A DNA stretch of 64,000 nucleotides from positions 8,921-72,920 of the forward strand of contig CAZQCF010000018.1 of NCBI GenBank assembly GCA_964592235.1, given 5' to 3'. The notes under the pieces are model-generated. The model ran no database searches. It was not told the DNA's origin and saw nothing but the letters and a program-made list of their open reading frames with translations. Source of the DNA: PLA3 sp964592235 (GTDB lineage: Bacteria > Planctomycetota > Phycisphaerae > UBA1845 > UTPLA1). Shown here piece after piece: positions 34,188-42,154 of this stretch. Position 1 is the stretch's first letter. Every line of letters begins with the position of its first letter. The position numbers and the translations under genes are program-made.

Positions 34188-35084
34188 GTGAGCGGGACGA
34201 CCAAGCCAATTATCGGCCTGATCGGCGGGACGGGCCTCGGGAAAGCGCTCGAGGCCGAAGTGCGCGGTCAGTCCGTTGATGTCGATACGCCGTTCGGAAA
34301 GCCCAGCGGGCCCATTGTTCGGGGGCAGTGGGAGGGGGCCGAAATCGCATTCATCGCGCGACATGGGCCGGGTCATGTTTTTTCCCCGACAGCCGTGCCC
34401 TATCGTGCGAACCTCTACGCGCTCAAGTCAGTGGGTGTGACGCACATCATTGCAAGTGGGGCGACGGGGAGCCTGCGCGAGGAAATTCGCCCGCGCGATC
34501 TGGTCGTCGTCGACCAGGTCATTGATCGCACAAGCCGCCGGGCGTCGACTTACTTTGATGAACCGGGCCTCGTGGCACACGTCGATTTCTCCGAACCGTT
34601 CTGCCCGCGACTTCGGAAGGCCCTTCTTGAATCCGCCAACGATGCCGATGTCACGGTGCATGACGGCGGCACCTACGTTTGCATGGAGGGGCCGGCCTTC
34701 TCAACCGTCGCCGAGAGCCGAATGCACCGGTCGTGGGGCGGCGATCTCATCGGCATGACATGCATGCCGGAGGCAAAGTTGGCGCGCGAAGCGGAAATGT
34801 GCTACGCCCTGATCGCGCTGCCGACCGATTACGACTGCTGGCGTCCGCACGATTCGAGCGTGAGCAAGACGGCGCTGATCCAGGAGATCTTGCATAACGT
34901 GGAAGAAGCGACGGCGCGATGCATCGCCCTGATCCGTTCGACACTCGGTGCGATGGCGCACCGCAGCGTGCCGCCGTGCGAATGCCATAACGCGCTGGAG
35001 TCATCCATCTGGACCCATCGCGAGAGCGTCACCAAAGCCACGCGCGATCGTTTGGGATTTCTCATCAGCAAGTACATCAAGTAA
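34188..35084 (+). CDS. mtnP: S-methyl-5'-thioadenosine phosphorylase (or related purine nucleoside phosphorylase)
   Basis: 298 residues. It should split 5'-methylthioadenosine with phosphate into adenine and methylthioribose 1-phosphate, part of methionine salvage. Motifs: IIGLIGGTGLGK, IARHGPGHVFSPTAVPYRAN, ASGATGSLREEI, YVCMEGPAFSTVAESR and GMTCMPEAKLAREAEMCYA. The GTG at 34188 is chosen because GGAGG precedes it by 8 bases; a TTG at 34167 is the longer alternative. It is followed closely by pgpA. Confidence 0.9.
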   Translation: MSGTTKPIIGLIGGTGLGKALEAEVRGQSVDVDTPFGKPSGPIVRGQWEGAEIAFIARHGPGHVFSPTAVPYRANLYALKSVGVTHIIASGATGSLREEIRPRDLVVVDQVIDRTSRRASTYFDEPGLVAHVDFSEPFCPRLRKALLESANDADVTVHDGGTYVCMEGPAFSTVAESRMHRSWGGDLIGMTCMPEAKLAREAEMCYALIALPTDYDCWRPHDSSVSKTALIQEILHNVEEATARCIALIRSTLGAMAHRSVPPCECHNALESSIWTHRESVTKATRDRLGFLISKYIK

Positions 35085-35088
35085 CCCA

Positions 35089-35646
35089 ATGGGCGAATCA
35101 TCACCTTCACCGTCGAGCCGTGACGCGGCGCATCCATCGGGCCATTCCCCTCCGCGAACGACTGCACAGAGCATGCTGCTCTTTATCGGTTCGCTGGCGT
35201 ACGTGGGGTTCGTGCCGATCGCATCGGGCACCGTCGCCGTGGCCGTCGTGGGAATCCCGCTTTACCTGCTGCTGGTCGGCGTACTGAAGTTGCCGTGGGT
35301 GCCGTATGTCGGGTTCGTGGGAGCATTCACGCTCGTCTCCATCTGGATCGCCGGAGCGACGGATCGCATTTTGAATGAGCAGGACAGCAAGCGAAACGTC
35401 ATTGACGAAATACCCGGCTTCCTGATCGCGCTGGTGGGGTTGCCGGTGACGTGGCAGCTCATCGTAGCGGCGTTCTTTCTCGAACGAGCAATCGACATTG
35501 CGAAGGTCTGGCCGGCAAACTGGATCGAGCGGCACGTTCCCGGCGGCTGGGGCGTGGTGCTGGATGACGTGGTAGCGGGGCTGTACACGCTGGCGATTCT
35601 GCACGCGGGAGCGAGGTGGGCACCGGGCTGGCTGGGCCTGGCATGA
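35089..35646 (+). CDS. pgpA: Phosphatidylglycerophosphatase A
   Basis: 185 residues, ATG 4 bases after mtnP. After a polar N-terminus come the PgpA features: GFVPIASGTVAVAVVGIPLY, the acidic motif VIDEIPGFLIAL, and VPGGWGVVLDDVVAGL with a pair of Asp near the last helix. Three or four membrane helices. It removes the phosphate from phosphatidylglycerophosphate to give phosphatidylglycerol. The frame is open further upstream within mtnP, but that part is not protein-like. Confidence 0.88.
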   Translation: MGESSPSPSSRDAAHPSGHSPPRTTAQSMLLFIGSLAYVGFVPIASGTVAVAVVGIPLYLLLVGVLKLPWVPYVGFVGAFTLVSIWIAGATDRILNEQDSKRNVIDEIPGFLIALVGLPVTWQLIVAAFFLERAIDIAKVWPANWIERHVPGGWGVVLDDVVAGLYTLAILHAGARWAPGWLGLA

Positions 35647-35680
35647 AAAAACCCGTGCCGCGCCAGTGGCACGACACGGG
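35644..35680 (-). terminator. Intrinsic terminator on the minus strand
   Basis: ACCCGTG and CACGGGT form the outer stem (about 35651-35681 region), with inner pairing GTGCC/GGCAC. Read on the minus strand it is followed by six T (plus AAAAAA at about 35645-35650). It would end the candidate RNA or the gene at 36057. It lies at the very end of pgpA on the other strand. Confidence 0.6.
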
Positions 35681-35915
35681 TGAATTCAAAAGCAGGCGTG
35701 CTCCGTCGCAATGCCGTTCGAAGGCGTTGTCTCTTGAACCCCTTGCAAAAGGGGGGAGTCTTGCGGGCTGCCCAGGCCGCTTCGTCGAATACGATCCAGC
35801 GAAGTTCGCCCGGTGCAGGCCACGATCGCGCGACCCCCAGTGTTCAAGCATATCGGTTCAAGGAAACGGTGCCTCCGTGTTCGAACATGACAGAAACACA
35901 AACCATGCTGATATA
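35645..35915 (-). ncRNA. Candidate structured RNA with a long rod-like fold (6S-like architecture)
   Basis: The gap between pgpA and the next gene has no credible reading frame but shows four nested helices in the same order: 35716-35722 with 35880-35886, 35733-35740 (CTTGAACC) with 35855-35862 (GGTTCAAG), 35751-35755 with 35834-35838 (GGGGG/CCCCC), and 35780-35784 with 35800-35804 around a terminal loop. On the minus strand it is preceded by TTGCAT-N17-TATGAG and followed by a hairpin with a T run. One long, bulged hairpin of 170 or more bases is the shape of 6S RNA, and the minus strand carries a CCGATAT segment also seen in E. coli 6S. Family assignment is unproven. Confidence 0.4.
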
Positions 35916-36056
35916 CTCATAGCACAGTCGCCGGCGCAATGCAACCGCCAACCGCGTTCGCACCTCGAAAATTCGCGCGGCGCAAATCGGACACAAACAA
36001 GAATTCGTGCCGAACGCGCTTGACTTTCTGAAAACGCGAGTTTGAGAGTCGCCCGA

Positions 36057-36623
36057 TCAGCCGCCCTTCTTCGCGCTCGGGCCGGTCTCGAAGATCGACT
36101 GCGTGCGAAGAATGCGCCACTCGCCGGGGAAGGCGTGGTACGCGTGAATGTGCAGTTCGGTCGCGCGCGTCTCGTAATCAATGAAGCTGAACGGCTCGAG
36201 GCCGTTGCTCGCCCACTGTTCGTACGGGACGTACAGACCCTTCTGCTTCGCGTAGCGGACCAGGTCGCGATACGTTGTGCGGAAGATGTGCTCCGTCATC
36301 TCTTCGACCTGGCTGCTGAAAATGTACCGCATGTTGTCGTTGAAGCGGTACTGGAAATCTCGCTCGCCACGGAAGCGGAACTGCGTGACGAGGTTGCGCT
36401 CGGTCAAGAGATCATTGGGCGGGGAGGTCAGCTCCGTCACCATCGTGCCGTTGCTCTGCAACGTTACAAGGTGGCTCAAGCCGACGATCCAGATGTCCGC
36501 CTGGAAGTTCCCATACTTGATGTGCTTGTCCAGGTAAATGTGGAAAAGCTCGGGATGGAGCGCCCGGCGATACAGATAGAAGTTCAGATCGGTGCTGCGT
36601 TGTTTCGTAAGGCCAAGTTCCAA
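36057..36623 (-). CDS. Conserved-looking soluble protein of unknown function
   Basis: 188 residues, no signal peptide or membrane helix. The sequence is rich in aromatic and charged residues, for example STDLNFYLYRRALHPELFHI, ADIWIVGLSHLVTLQSNG, RDFQYRFNDNMRYIFSSQ and ELHIHAYHAFPGEWRI. His residues are frequent but no known metal motif stands out. It has a strong own promoter with a perfect TATAAT, so it is probably expressed at a fair level. I do not recognise the family. Confidence 0.75.
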   Translation of the reverse strand: MELGLTKQRSTDLNFYLYRRALHPELFHIYLDKHIKYGNFQADIWIVGLSHLVTLQSNGTMVTELTSPPNDLLTERNLVTQFRFRGERDFQYRFNDNMRYIFSSQVEEMTEHIFRTTYRDLVRYAKQKGLYVPYEQWASNGLEPFSFIDYETRATELHIHAYHAFPGEWRILRTQSIFETGPSAKKGG

Positions 36624-36972
36624 GGGCGTCTCCCTAGCGCTATGTGTGGGCGATCCATGATGTTAGCATCCGGCCGAATCATGGTTGACACCATTATATC
36701 CGTGTGAATTACGCTTTCGCAACGAAAATGTTCACCGAATTGAAAGGCCCTAACCTTCGGCCAATGCCAGACTTGGCAGGCCGTGATTCGCCTGTGAGTT
36801 GGAACGGTTAAGGTAACAGGCTTTGTGGCCGAATTGATCGAATTTCATTCAACGCCCGAATGACGGCAGGCAAAACGAATTTGTTGACTCAACTTCATCG
36901 CAAGAAGGCACGGGTCGTTTCATAACCGCGCCGCGCCTCCTAGAATGCCACTGAAAGGGCCAGAATCCAGCC
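36624..36972. other. 349-bp divergent intergenic region
   Basis: It holds the minus-strand promoter at 36693-36722 and, for nadA, a TAGAAT at 36941-36946 with a weak TTTCAT 17 bases before it. The rest is relatively AT-rich; no gene, repeat or clear NadR/NiaR-type palindrome was found. Confidence 0.5.
36693..36722 (-). promoter_or_regulatory. Sigma70-type promoter for the gene at 36057-36623
   Basis: On the minus strand TTGCGA (36722-36717), 18 bases, then a perfect TATAAT (36698-36693). Transcription would begin near 36686, about 60 bases before the ATG at 36623. Confidence 0.6.
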
Positions 36973-38124
36973 ATGCTCTACCAGCCTCCGCTCCCGCCGC
37001 GATACGCCGCTTACTCGCAAGATGAGTTGCGCAGGCGAATCGCTGATCGGAAGGCTGAATTCGGCCACCGACTTGTTATCCTAGGGCATCACTATCAGCA
37101 GGACGACGTCATTGAGTTCGCCGACTTTACCGGCGACAGCTTCAAGCTTTCGCAACTCGCCGCCGCACAAGAGGATGCGGAGTTTGTCGTCTTCTGCGGC
37201 GTTCACTTCATGGCCGAATCGGCCGACGTCCTGACCGACGAGCACGTGAAAGTGATCCTGCCAGATCTTTCCGCCGGATGCAGCATGGCGGACATGGCAG
37301 GTATTGAACAAGTCGAGGACGCATGGGCCTGGCTGTCCAGTGTGACCGACGCGACGATCGTCCCGATCACTTACGTCAATTCATCGGCGGCCGTGAAGGG
37401 CTTTGTGGGCGGCCACGGAGGAGCCTGTTGCACAAGCTCCAATGCACGGGCCGTGCTCGAATGGGCATTGGGGGACGCCGCGCCAGCCGCACCGGACCCG
37501 AATCGCAAGGTCATCTTCCTGCCCGATCAGCACTTGGGCCGCAACACGGCCCACGACATGGGCTGGCCGCTGGAGAGCATGGTTGTGTATGACCCGAAGC
37601 AGCCGCAGGGGGGGCTGACGGCAGATCAGGTCCGCGCGGCGACGTTTCTGCTGTGGAAGGGCCATTGCAGCGTGCATCAGTTGTTCACGGCCAAGCAAGT
37701 GGATGAGATTCGCGCGGCGGACCCGGCGTACAAAGTTATTGTCCATCCCGAGTGCGACTGGTCGGTGGTGCAGAAGGCCGATCTCGCGGGCAGCACGGAG
37801 TTTATCTTGAAGACAATTGACGCAGCGCCGGCGGGAAGCAAGTGGGCCGTGGGCACGGAGGTGCATCTGGTGCATCGGCTGGCGAAGAAGTACGAAGGCG
37901 TGAAGACGGTGCGGCTGCTGGCGGGGATTCAGTGCCTGTGTACGACGATGTATCGGATTGACTTGAAGCATCTCCTGTTCGCGCTGGACGAGCTGGCGGC
38001 CGGGCGGCTGACGAATCAGATTCGCGTTGATGCCGAGACGCGGACGCTGGCGCGGCTGGCGCTGGATCGAATGCTGTCGCTAATCGGGACGGGGAATGCG
38101 AAGGTGGCGGCGGCGGTGGATTAG
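36973..38124 (+). CDS. nadA: Quinolinate synthase
   Basis: 383 residues. It condenses iminoaspartate with dihydroxyacetone phosphate to quinolinate in NAD synthesis, using a [4Fe-4S] cluster. Family motifs: LGHHYQQDDVIEFADFTGDS, FCGVHFMAESADVL (first Cys), GCSMADMA, HPECDWSVVQKAD and AGIQCLCTTMYRID (late Cys). The length fits the longer NadA group. nadB and nadC are not in the window. The upstream region gives only a weak promoter. Confidence 0.93.
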   Translation: MLYQPPLPPRYAAYSQDELRRRIADRKAEFGHRLVILGHHYQQDDVIEFADFTGDSFKLSQLAAAQEDAEFVVFCGVHFMAESADVLTDEHVKVILPDLSAGCSMADMAGIEQVEDAWAWLSSVTDATIVPITYVNSSAAVKGFVGGHGGACCTSSNARAVLEWALGDAAPAAPDPNRKVIFLPDQHLGRNTAHDMGWPLESMVVYDPKQPQGGLTADQVRAATFLLWKGHCSVHQLFTAKQVDEIRAADPAYKVIVHPECDWSVVQKADLAGSTEFILKTIDAAPAGSKWAVGTEVHLVHRLAKKYEGVKTVRLLAGIQCLCTTMYRIDLKHLLFALDELAAGRLTNQIRVDAETRTLARLALDRMLSLIGTGNAKVAAAVD

Positions 38125-38310
38125 CGTCGCGCGGTCCGAGCCGGGCCAGTTATGGCCCGGAATCATGTTCGATTCATCGCGCAATGATTTGACAGTTGTC
38201 GAGGCGTATTGCATTCCGCCGCATGGCTGCGGCGGCTCGGAAGGCGATCAGAGTCCCAGGGGCGATCAATCAAATTCGCAGAATTCGTGCGCTGCCTAAG
38301 CGCTTCTCGG

Positions 38311-38333
38311 CGCTCCCTAACGGTCGCGGCTCG
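38311..38333 (-). repeat. Dispersed planctomycete-type repeat, copy A
   Basis: On the minus strand this reads CGAGCCGCGACCGTTAGGG followed by AGCG, the same core seen at 42062, 43885, 54552 and 54761. It abuts and partly overlaps the 15-bp tandem repeat. Confidence 0.75.
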
Positions 38334-38400
38334 GATTTGCGCGGCTCGGATTTGCGCGGCTCGGATTTGCGCGGGGCGGATTGTGGCGGCTCGGATTGGC
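38326..38400 (+). repeat. Tandem 15-bp repeat, five units
   Basis: Units of GCGGCTCGGATTTGC: three perfect (38326-38370) and two altered (38371-38400), with part of a sixth. The unit contains the edge of the dispersed repeat, so it probably grew from it by slippage. In one frame it would read R-G-S-D-L repeats, but no convincing gene carries it. It fills much of the 299-bp gap between nadA and the acyltransferase, which otherwise shows nothing. Confidence 0.85.
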
Positions 38401-38423
38401 GCGGAGCAGTCTATACCGCTACG

Positions 38424-39275
38424 TCATGACGCCGGAGATTCTCTCCAGTTTCGAATCTTGACGGCCGGGACGCCGGACCAGTATTCGTTCGGCCCGATGA
38501 TGGTGTAGGGCGCGACGATGGAACCAGCGGCGACGATGGCGCCTTTCTTGATGTGCGCGCCGCCGAAGACGATCGAGTTCGCGCCGACCAGCACGTCATC
38601 CTCGATCACGGTCTTGCGGATCGCGACCATGTCAGGCACCTGGATGTGGCCGGCGAGCGTGGCGTTGGAACCGATGACGACGTTCTTGCCGATTTCGACG
38701 TAGGACGGATCGAGGCAGAGCGGATCGGTGACGTTGGTCGATTGCGTCCTGGGACCAAACAGCGGGACGTACAGCCAGCGGAGCGGAGGAATCGCCGAGA
38801 AGTGATAGACGAGAAACGCGGGGAAGGGGGCCTCGTACCGCGCCTTGGTCAGGACCCCGAGGAAGCACGCATACACAAGCTGCCGCGCGCGGGGGTCGGT
38901 CATCTTCAGCGGGCGGTTCGTGGGATAGACGCCGGTGCGCGGCGTGGGGATCAACAGGCGCAGCACGATCAGCTCAACCACGTAGACCATGTTGAACAGG
39001 ATGATCCAGTTCGAAATCGTCATCGCCCATTGCCACGCATCGCCAAACGAAGCGCCCTGCAACGGAAGGCTCTTCCACAATCCCAGGCGCGAAAACACGG
39101 TACAAGTGATCGCCAGGGCCATCCCCCAGAGTTGCAATCGAACCATCATGTCGAGGATCAGGAAGAACTGAAGCCCGACGTTCATGTTCATGGGCGGCGG
39201 CTGGTTCGCGGCGACGGACGGTGAGGAAGGGGCGGCACTCACAGGCAATTCTCCCAATGATTGGCGCAGAAGCAT
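38424..39275 (-). CDS. Membrane-linked hexapeptide-repeat (left-handed beta-helix) acyltransferase
   Basis: About 283 residues from the ATG at 39275. Two or three membrane helices in the first 120 residues (LQLWGMALAITCTVFSRLGL, WIILFNMVYVVELIVLRLLI) precede a region of hexapeptide repeats: VEIGKNVVIGSNATLAGHIQ, IEDDVLVGANSIVFGGAHIK, KGAIVAAGSIVAPYTIIGPN. Such enzymes transfer acetyl or acyl groups to sugars or amino acids and act as trimers. The membrane part is similar to large Pls/phosphopantetheine-linked families, but the substrate cannot be named. Start alternatives are 39338 and 39191. Confidence 0.78.
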   Translation of the reverse strand: MLLRQSLGELPVSAAPSSPSVAANQPPPMNMNVGLQFFLILDMMVRLQLWGMALAITCTVFSRLGLWKSLPLQGASFGDAWQWAMTISNWIILFNMVYVVELIVLRLLIPTPRTGVYPTNRPLKMTDPRARQLVYACFLGVLTKARYEAPFPAFLVYHFSAIPPLRWLYVPLFGPRTQSTNVTDPLCLDPSYVEIGKNVVIGSNATLAGHIQVPDMVAIRKTVIEDDVLVGANSIVFGGAHIKKGAIVAAGSIVAPYTIIGPNEYWSGVPAVKIRNWRESPAS

Positions 39276-39380
39276 GACCGGACGCGCGTGCGGCCGATGA
39301 GCGGGAGCATGATGAGCGACGCGACGGGGCGTTGGCAAGCGAAGCGGAATTGACTTGGCGCGTCTGTGGAACGACGCGAA

Positions 39381-40181
39381 TCAGGCCGAGCCGGATCGGC
39401 GGGCGAGCCGGCGTAGCAGGGCCGTGGCTTCGCGCTGGGGCCGCTGGGAGTTTGCCTGGAGCCAGCGGACGGCGTGATCGGCGATGTCGGGATCGAACTG
39501 CTGGCCTCGGCCGTCGATGAGTTGAGTGATGGTTCGTTCAACCGGGAAGGCGGCCTTGTAGGTGCGCGGCGAGGCCATGGCATCGACGGCGTCAGCGACG
39601 TGGAGAATGCGCGCGCCCAGAGGGATCTGATCGCCACGCAGGCCGGCGGGGTAGCCTTTCCCGTTATACCACTCATGATGATGCAGGACGAGCGGGCGCA
39701 CGCGATTGAGAAAGCTGACGGGCTTGAGGATGGCGGCGCCGATGACGGCGTGCTCCTTCATGAGACTGTATTCCACGTCGGTGAGCGGTCCGGGCTTGGT
39801 CAGGATGGAGTCGGGTAGGCCGATCTTGCCGACGTCGTGAAGCATGGCGGCGATCTTGACGAGTTCGCAGTCTTTGTCAGAGAGACCGATCGCCTCGGCC
39901 AGCGCTTCGGCATAACTGGAAACGTTCAGTGAGTGATGTCGCGTATAGGGGTCTTTGGCCTCGACGGCGCCCACAAGGGCCATGATGCTGTCCACGTGGG
40001 CGTGCTGAAGTCTTCGCTGCAGGCGCGTCACGCGGCGGTTGAGCAGGTGAATGAGATGGGCCGAGTCGGCCGGGCCGGTGTGAATCAGCTCGGCGCGGGT
40101 AAGCGTCTGACTGCGAAGAATCGCGGGTCGCCAGCGTCGGCCGGGGGCGGTCAACACGGAATCGGCATCCGGCAGGGTCAT
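39381..40181 (-). CDS. HD-GYP domain protein, probable cyclic di-GMP phosphodiesterase
   Basis: 266 residues. The HD-GYP domain covers residues 60-245: VEAKDPYTRHHSLNVSSYA, the HD pair in MLHDVGKIGLPD, KEHAVIGAAIL, HHHEWYNGKGYPAGL with the GYP signature, and RILHVADAVDAMAS. The short N-terminal part has no recognised sensor domain. HD-GYP proteins hydrolyse cyclic di-GMP and so lower surface attachment or change motility. It stands alone between the acyltransferase and anmK. The AT-rich TATATATAAAG at 40350 lies between it and anmK. Confidence 0.88.
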   Translation of the reverse strand: MTLPDADSVLTAPGRRWRPAILRSQTLTRAELIHTGPADSAHLIHLLNRRVTRLQRRLQHAHVDSIMALVGAVEAKDPYTRHHSLNVSSYAEALAEAIGLSDKDCELVKIAAMLHDVGKIGLPDSILTKPGPLTDVEYSLMKEHAVIGAAILKPVSFLNRVRPLVLHHHEWYNGKGYPAGLRGDQIPLGARILHVADAVDAMASPRTYKAAFPVERTITQLIDGRGQQFDPDIADHAVRWLQANSQRPQREATALLRRLARRSGSA

Positions 40182-40404
40182 CGGTTATCCTGTCGCACGA
40201 TTGCGGCTTCCCACGTTGCGTCGCGCAGGGCGACGACGGGGCACAGATCGGATTGAGCGCGATATGGCCTTTAGCAAGGGAATGGAGGGAACGTCCGGTG
40301 CGATAAGTACAGCGGTCCGCCCCGAGACGCAGGAAATGCCATACAAGTGTATATATAAAGTTCTCGGGTCGGTCCGCTCGACCGGGAAACGAGGATAATC
40401 AGGC

Positions 40405-41610
40405 TTGAGCGGGCGAACTCGACGGATTCTCGGTCTGAACAGCGGCACCAGCGCCGATGGCGTGGACGCCGTGGTCTGCGAAGTATCGGGCCGGGGCGAA
40501 GGGATGAAGGTCCGACTTCTGGGCCATCAGCACCGGGCGTATCGGCCCGCCTTGCGGCGCAGGCTGCTGGCTGCGATGGCGCCTGCTGCCACGCGGACGG
40601 AAGAATTGTGCCGACTGCATCGCGAAGTCGGGCTGGTGTTTGCCGAGGCGGCGCGGGCAGTCGTGCGTCGAATCGGGCTTCGCCGAATCGATCTGATCGG
40701 CTCGCACGGCCAGACGATTTGCCATCTGCCGCCGGGGAGCGGCGTCACCCGGGGCGGGCCGAGCGCGACGCTTCAGATCGGCGACGCCGCGACGATCGCG
40801 CATGCGGTTGGCTCGCCCGTGGTGAGCGATTTTCGATCGGGGGACATCGCGGTCGGGGGGCAGGGCGCGCCGCTGGTGCCGTGGACCGATTGGGTCCTTT
40901 TTCACCACGCGCGGCGTACGCGAATTGTTCAGAACATCGGCGGCATCGCCAACCTGACGTATCTGCGCGCCGGCGGCGGTCCCGATCGCGTGATCGCCTT
41001 TGACACCGGGCCGGGCATGATGGTGGTCGACGCACTGGTGCGCCATTTCTCGCGCGGGCGGAAGTCGTTCGACGCCGGCGGTCGCACGGCGGCATCCGGG
41101 CAGATCGACGCGAAGCTGGCGCTGGACATGACGCCGCAGGAAGAATTGATTCGAATCCCGCCGCGGAGTTTCGGGCGCGAGGAATTCGGCGCGGCTTATG
41201 TCGAGCAATTGTTGAAAAAGCACGCGCGGCGCGGGTTGCCTGCGGCGGATTGGCTGGCGACAGCGACGGACGCAACGGCCGCGGCGATCTGGTTGAGTTA
41301 CATCATGCACCTGCCGCTGAAGCGGCGCGGGCCGTGCGTAAATGAGATCATTCTGTGCGGCGGCGGGGCGAGAAACACGACACTGGTAAACATGCTAAAG
41401 CGGTATCTGTCGATGGATGACCGGTTAGCCGGCGCGAGGGTGTGTGATATCGCGGATTATGGAATCTCTGACGCGGCCAAGGAGAGCGTCTCGTTCGCGA
41501 TGCTGGCGGCGGCGCGGGTGGACGGCGTTCCGGTGAATCTGCGTCGCGTGACGGGCGCGAGGCGGCGTGTGCTGCTGGGTCAGGTGTACGAACCGGGAGC
41601 CGCGCGATGA
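40405..41610 (+). CDS. anmK: Anhydro-N-acetylmuramic acid kinase
   Basis: 401 residues, slightly longer than usual (about 370). It phosphorylates and opens 1,6-anhydro-MurNAc to MurNAc-6-phosphate in cell-wall recycling. Motifs: ILGLNSGTSADGVDAVV near the N-terminus, LIGSHGQTICH, RIVQNIGGIANLTYL, FDTGPGMMVVDAL and EIILCGGGARNTTLV. The start is a TTG preceded by GAGG. The last 306 bases are part of an exact 380-bp tandem duplication. The stop overlaps an ATG (ATGA) that originally led into the murQ side. Confidence 0.92.
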   Translation: MSGRTRRILGLNSGTSADGVDAVVCEVSGRGEGMKVRLLGHQHRAYRPALRRRLLAAMAPAATRTEELCRLHREVGLVFAEAARAVVRRIGLRRIDLIGSHGQTICHLPPGSGVTRGGPSATLQIGDAATIAHAVGSPVVSDFRSGDIAVGGQGAPLVPWTDWVLFHHARRTRIVQNIGGIANLTYLRAGGGPDRVIAFDTGPGMMVVDALVRHFSRGRKSFDAGGRTAASGQIDAKLALDMTPQEELIRIPPRSFGREEFGAAYVEQLLKKHARRGLPAADWLATATDATAAAIWLSYIMHLPLKRRGPCVNEIILCGGGARNTTLVNMLKRYLSMDDRLAGARVCDIADYGISDAAKESVSFAMLAAARVDGVPVNLRRVTGARRRVLLGQVYEPGAAR

Positions 41611-42064
41611 CTCGACGAAAGGCGAGCCGGGGCGCATCGCGCAAACGAGCCGCGACTTCAGATCGAAGCGCCGTGCCTATCCGAATGCACCTGCCGCTGA
41701 AGCGGCGCGGGCCGTGCGTAAATGAGATCATTCTGTGCGGCGGCGGGGCGAGAAACACGACACTGGTAAACATGCTAAAGCGGTATCTGTCGATGGATGA
41801 CCGGTTAGCCGGCGCGAGGGTGTGTGATATCGCGGATTATGGAATCTCTGACGCGGCCAAGGAGAGCGTCTCGTTCGCGATGCTGGCGGCGGCGCGGGTG
41901 GACGGCGTTCCGGTGAATCTGCGTCGCGTGACGGGCGCGAGGCGGCGTGTGCTGCTGGGTCAGGTGTACGAACCGGGAGCCGCGCGATGACTCGACGAAA
42001 GGCGAGCCGGGGCGCATCGCGCAAACGAGCCGCGACTTCAGATCGAAGCGCCGTGCCTATCCGA
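41305..42064 (+). repeat. Exact 380-bp tandem duplication (41305-41684 and 41685-42064)
   Basis: Two adjoining copies appear identical throughout. Each holds the last 102 codons of anmK plus 74 bases beyond its stop. The right boundary falls at the dispersed repeat at 42062. 380 is not a multiple of three, but the second copy happens to lie downstream of the real stop, so anmK itself is intact. Perfect identity means a very recent event or an assembly artefact. Confidence 0.92.
41607..41990 (+). pseudogene. Duplicated C-terminal fragment of anmK
   Basis: From the ATG overlapping the anmK stop, 26 residues of leader-type sequence run in frame into MHLPLKRRGPCVNEIILCGG and the rest of the AnmK C-terminus. 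It lacks the N-terminal ATPase lobe, so it cannot be an active kinase. It arose through the 380-bp duplication. Whether it is translated is unknown. Confidence 0.8.
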
Positions 42065-42084
42065 GCCGCGACCATAAGGGAGCG
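42062..42084 (+). repeat. Dispersed repeat, copy B
   Basis: CGAGCCGCGACCATAAGGG followed by AGCG, directly at the right edge of the 380-bp duplication and 71 bases before the murQ start. In the murQ frame it would read RAATIRERR, as in the gene at 43543. Confidence 0.75.
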
Positions 42085-42154
42085 CCGAGTTCCGCTGAAA
42101 CGCAGCGCAACAAGTCGCCTTGGCGTATTCAAGCATCAGCAGCGCGGGCATCTG

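Noticed and set aside
38196..38429. A short pentapeptide-repeat protein
   Set aside because: The SDLRG repeats come from the 15-bp tandem DNA array; upstream residues come from the dispersed repeat, there is no ribosome-binding site, and too few coils for a pentapeptide fold.
41987..42154. An N-terminal extension of MurQ by 56 residues
   Set aside because: This stretch is duplicated leader and dispersed repeat; MurQ similarity begins at MTEQRN (42155).
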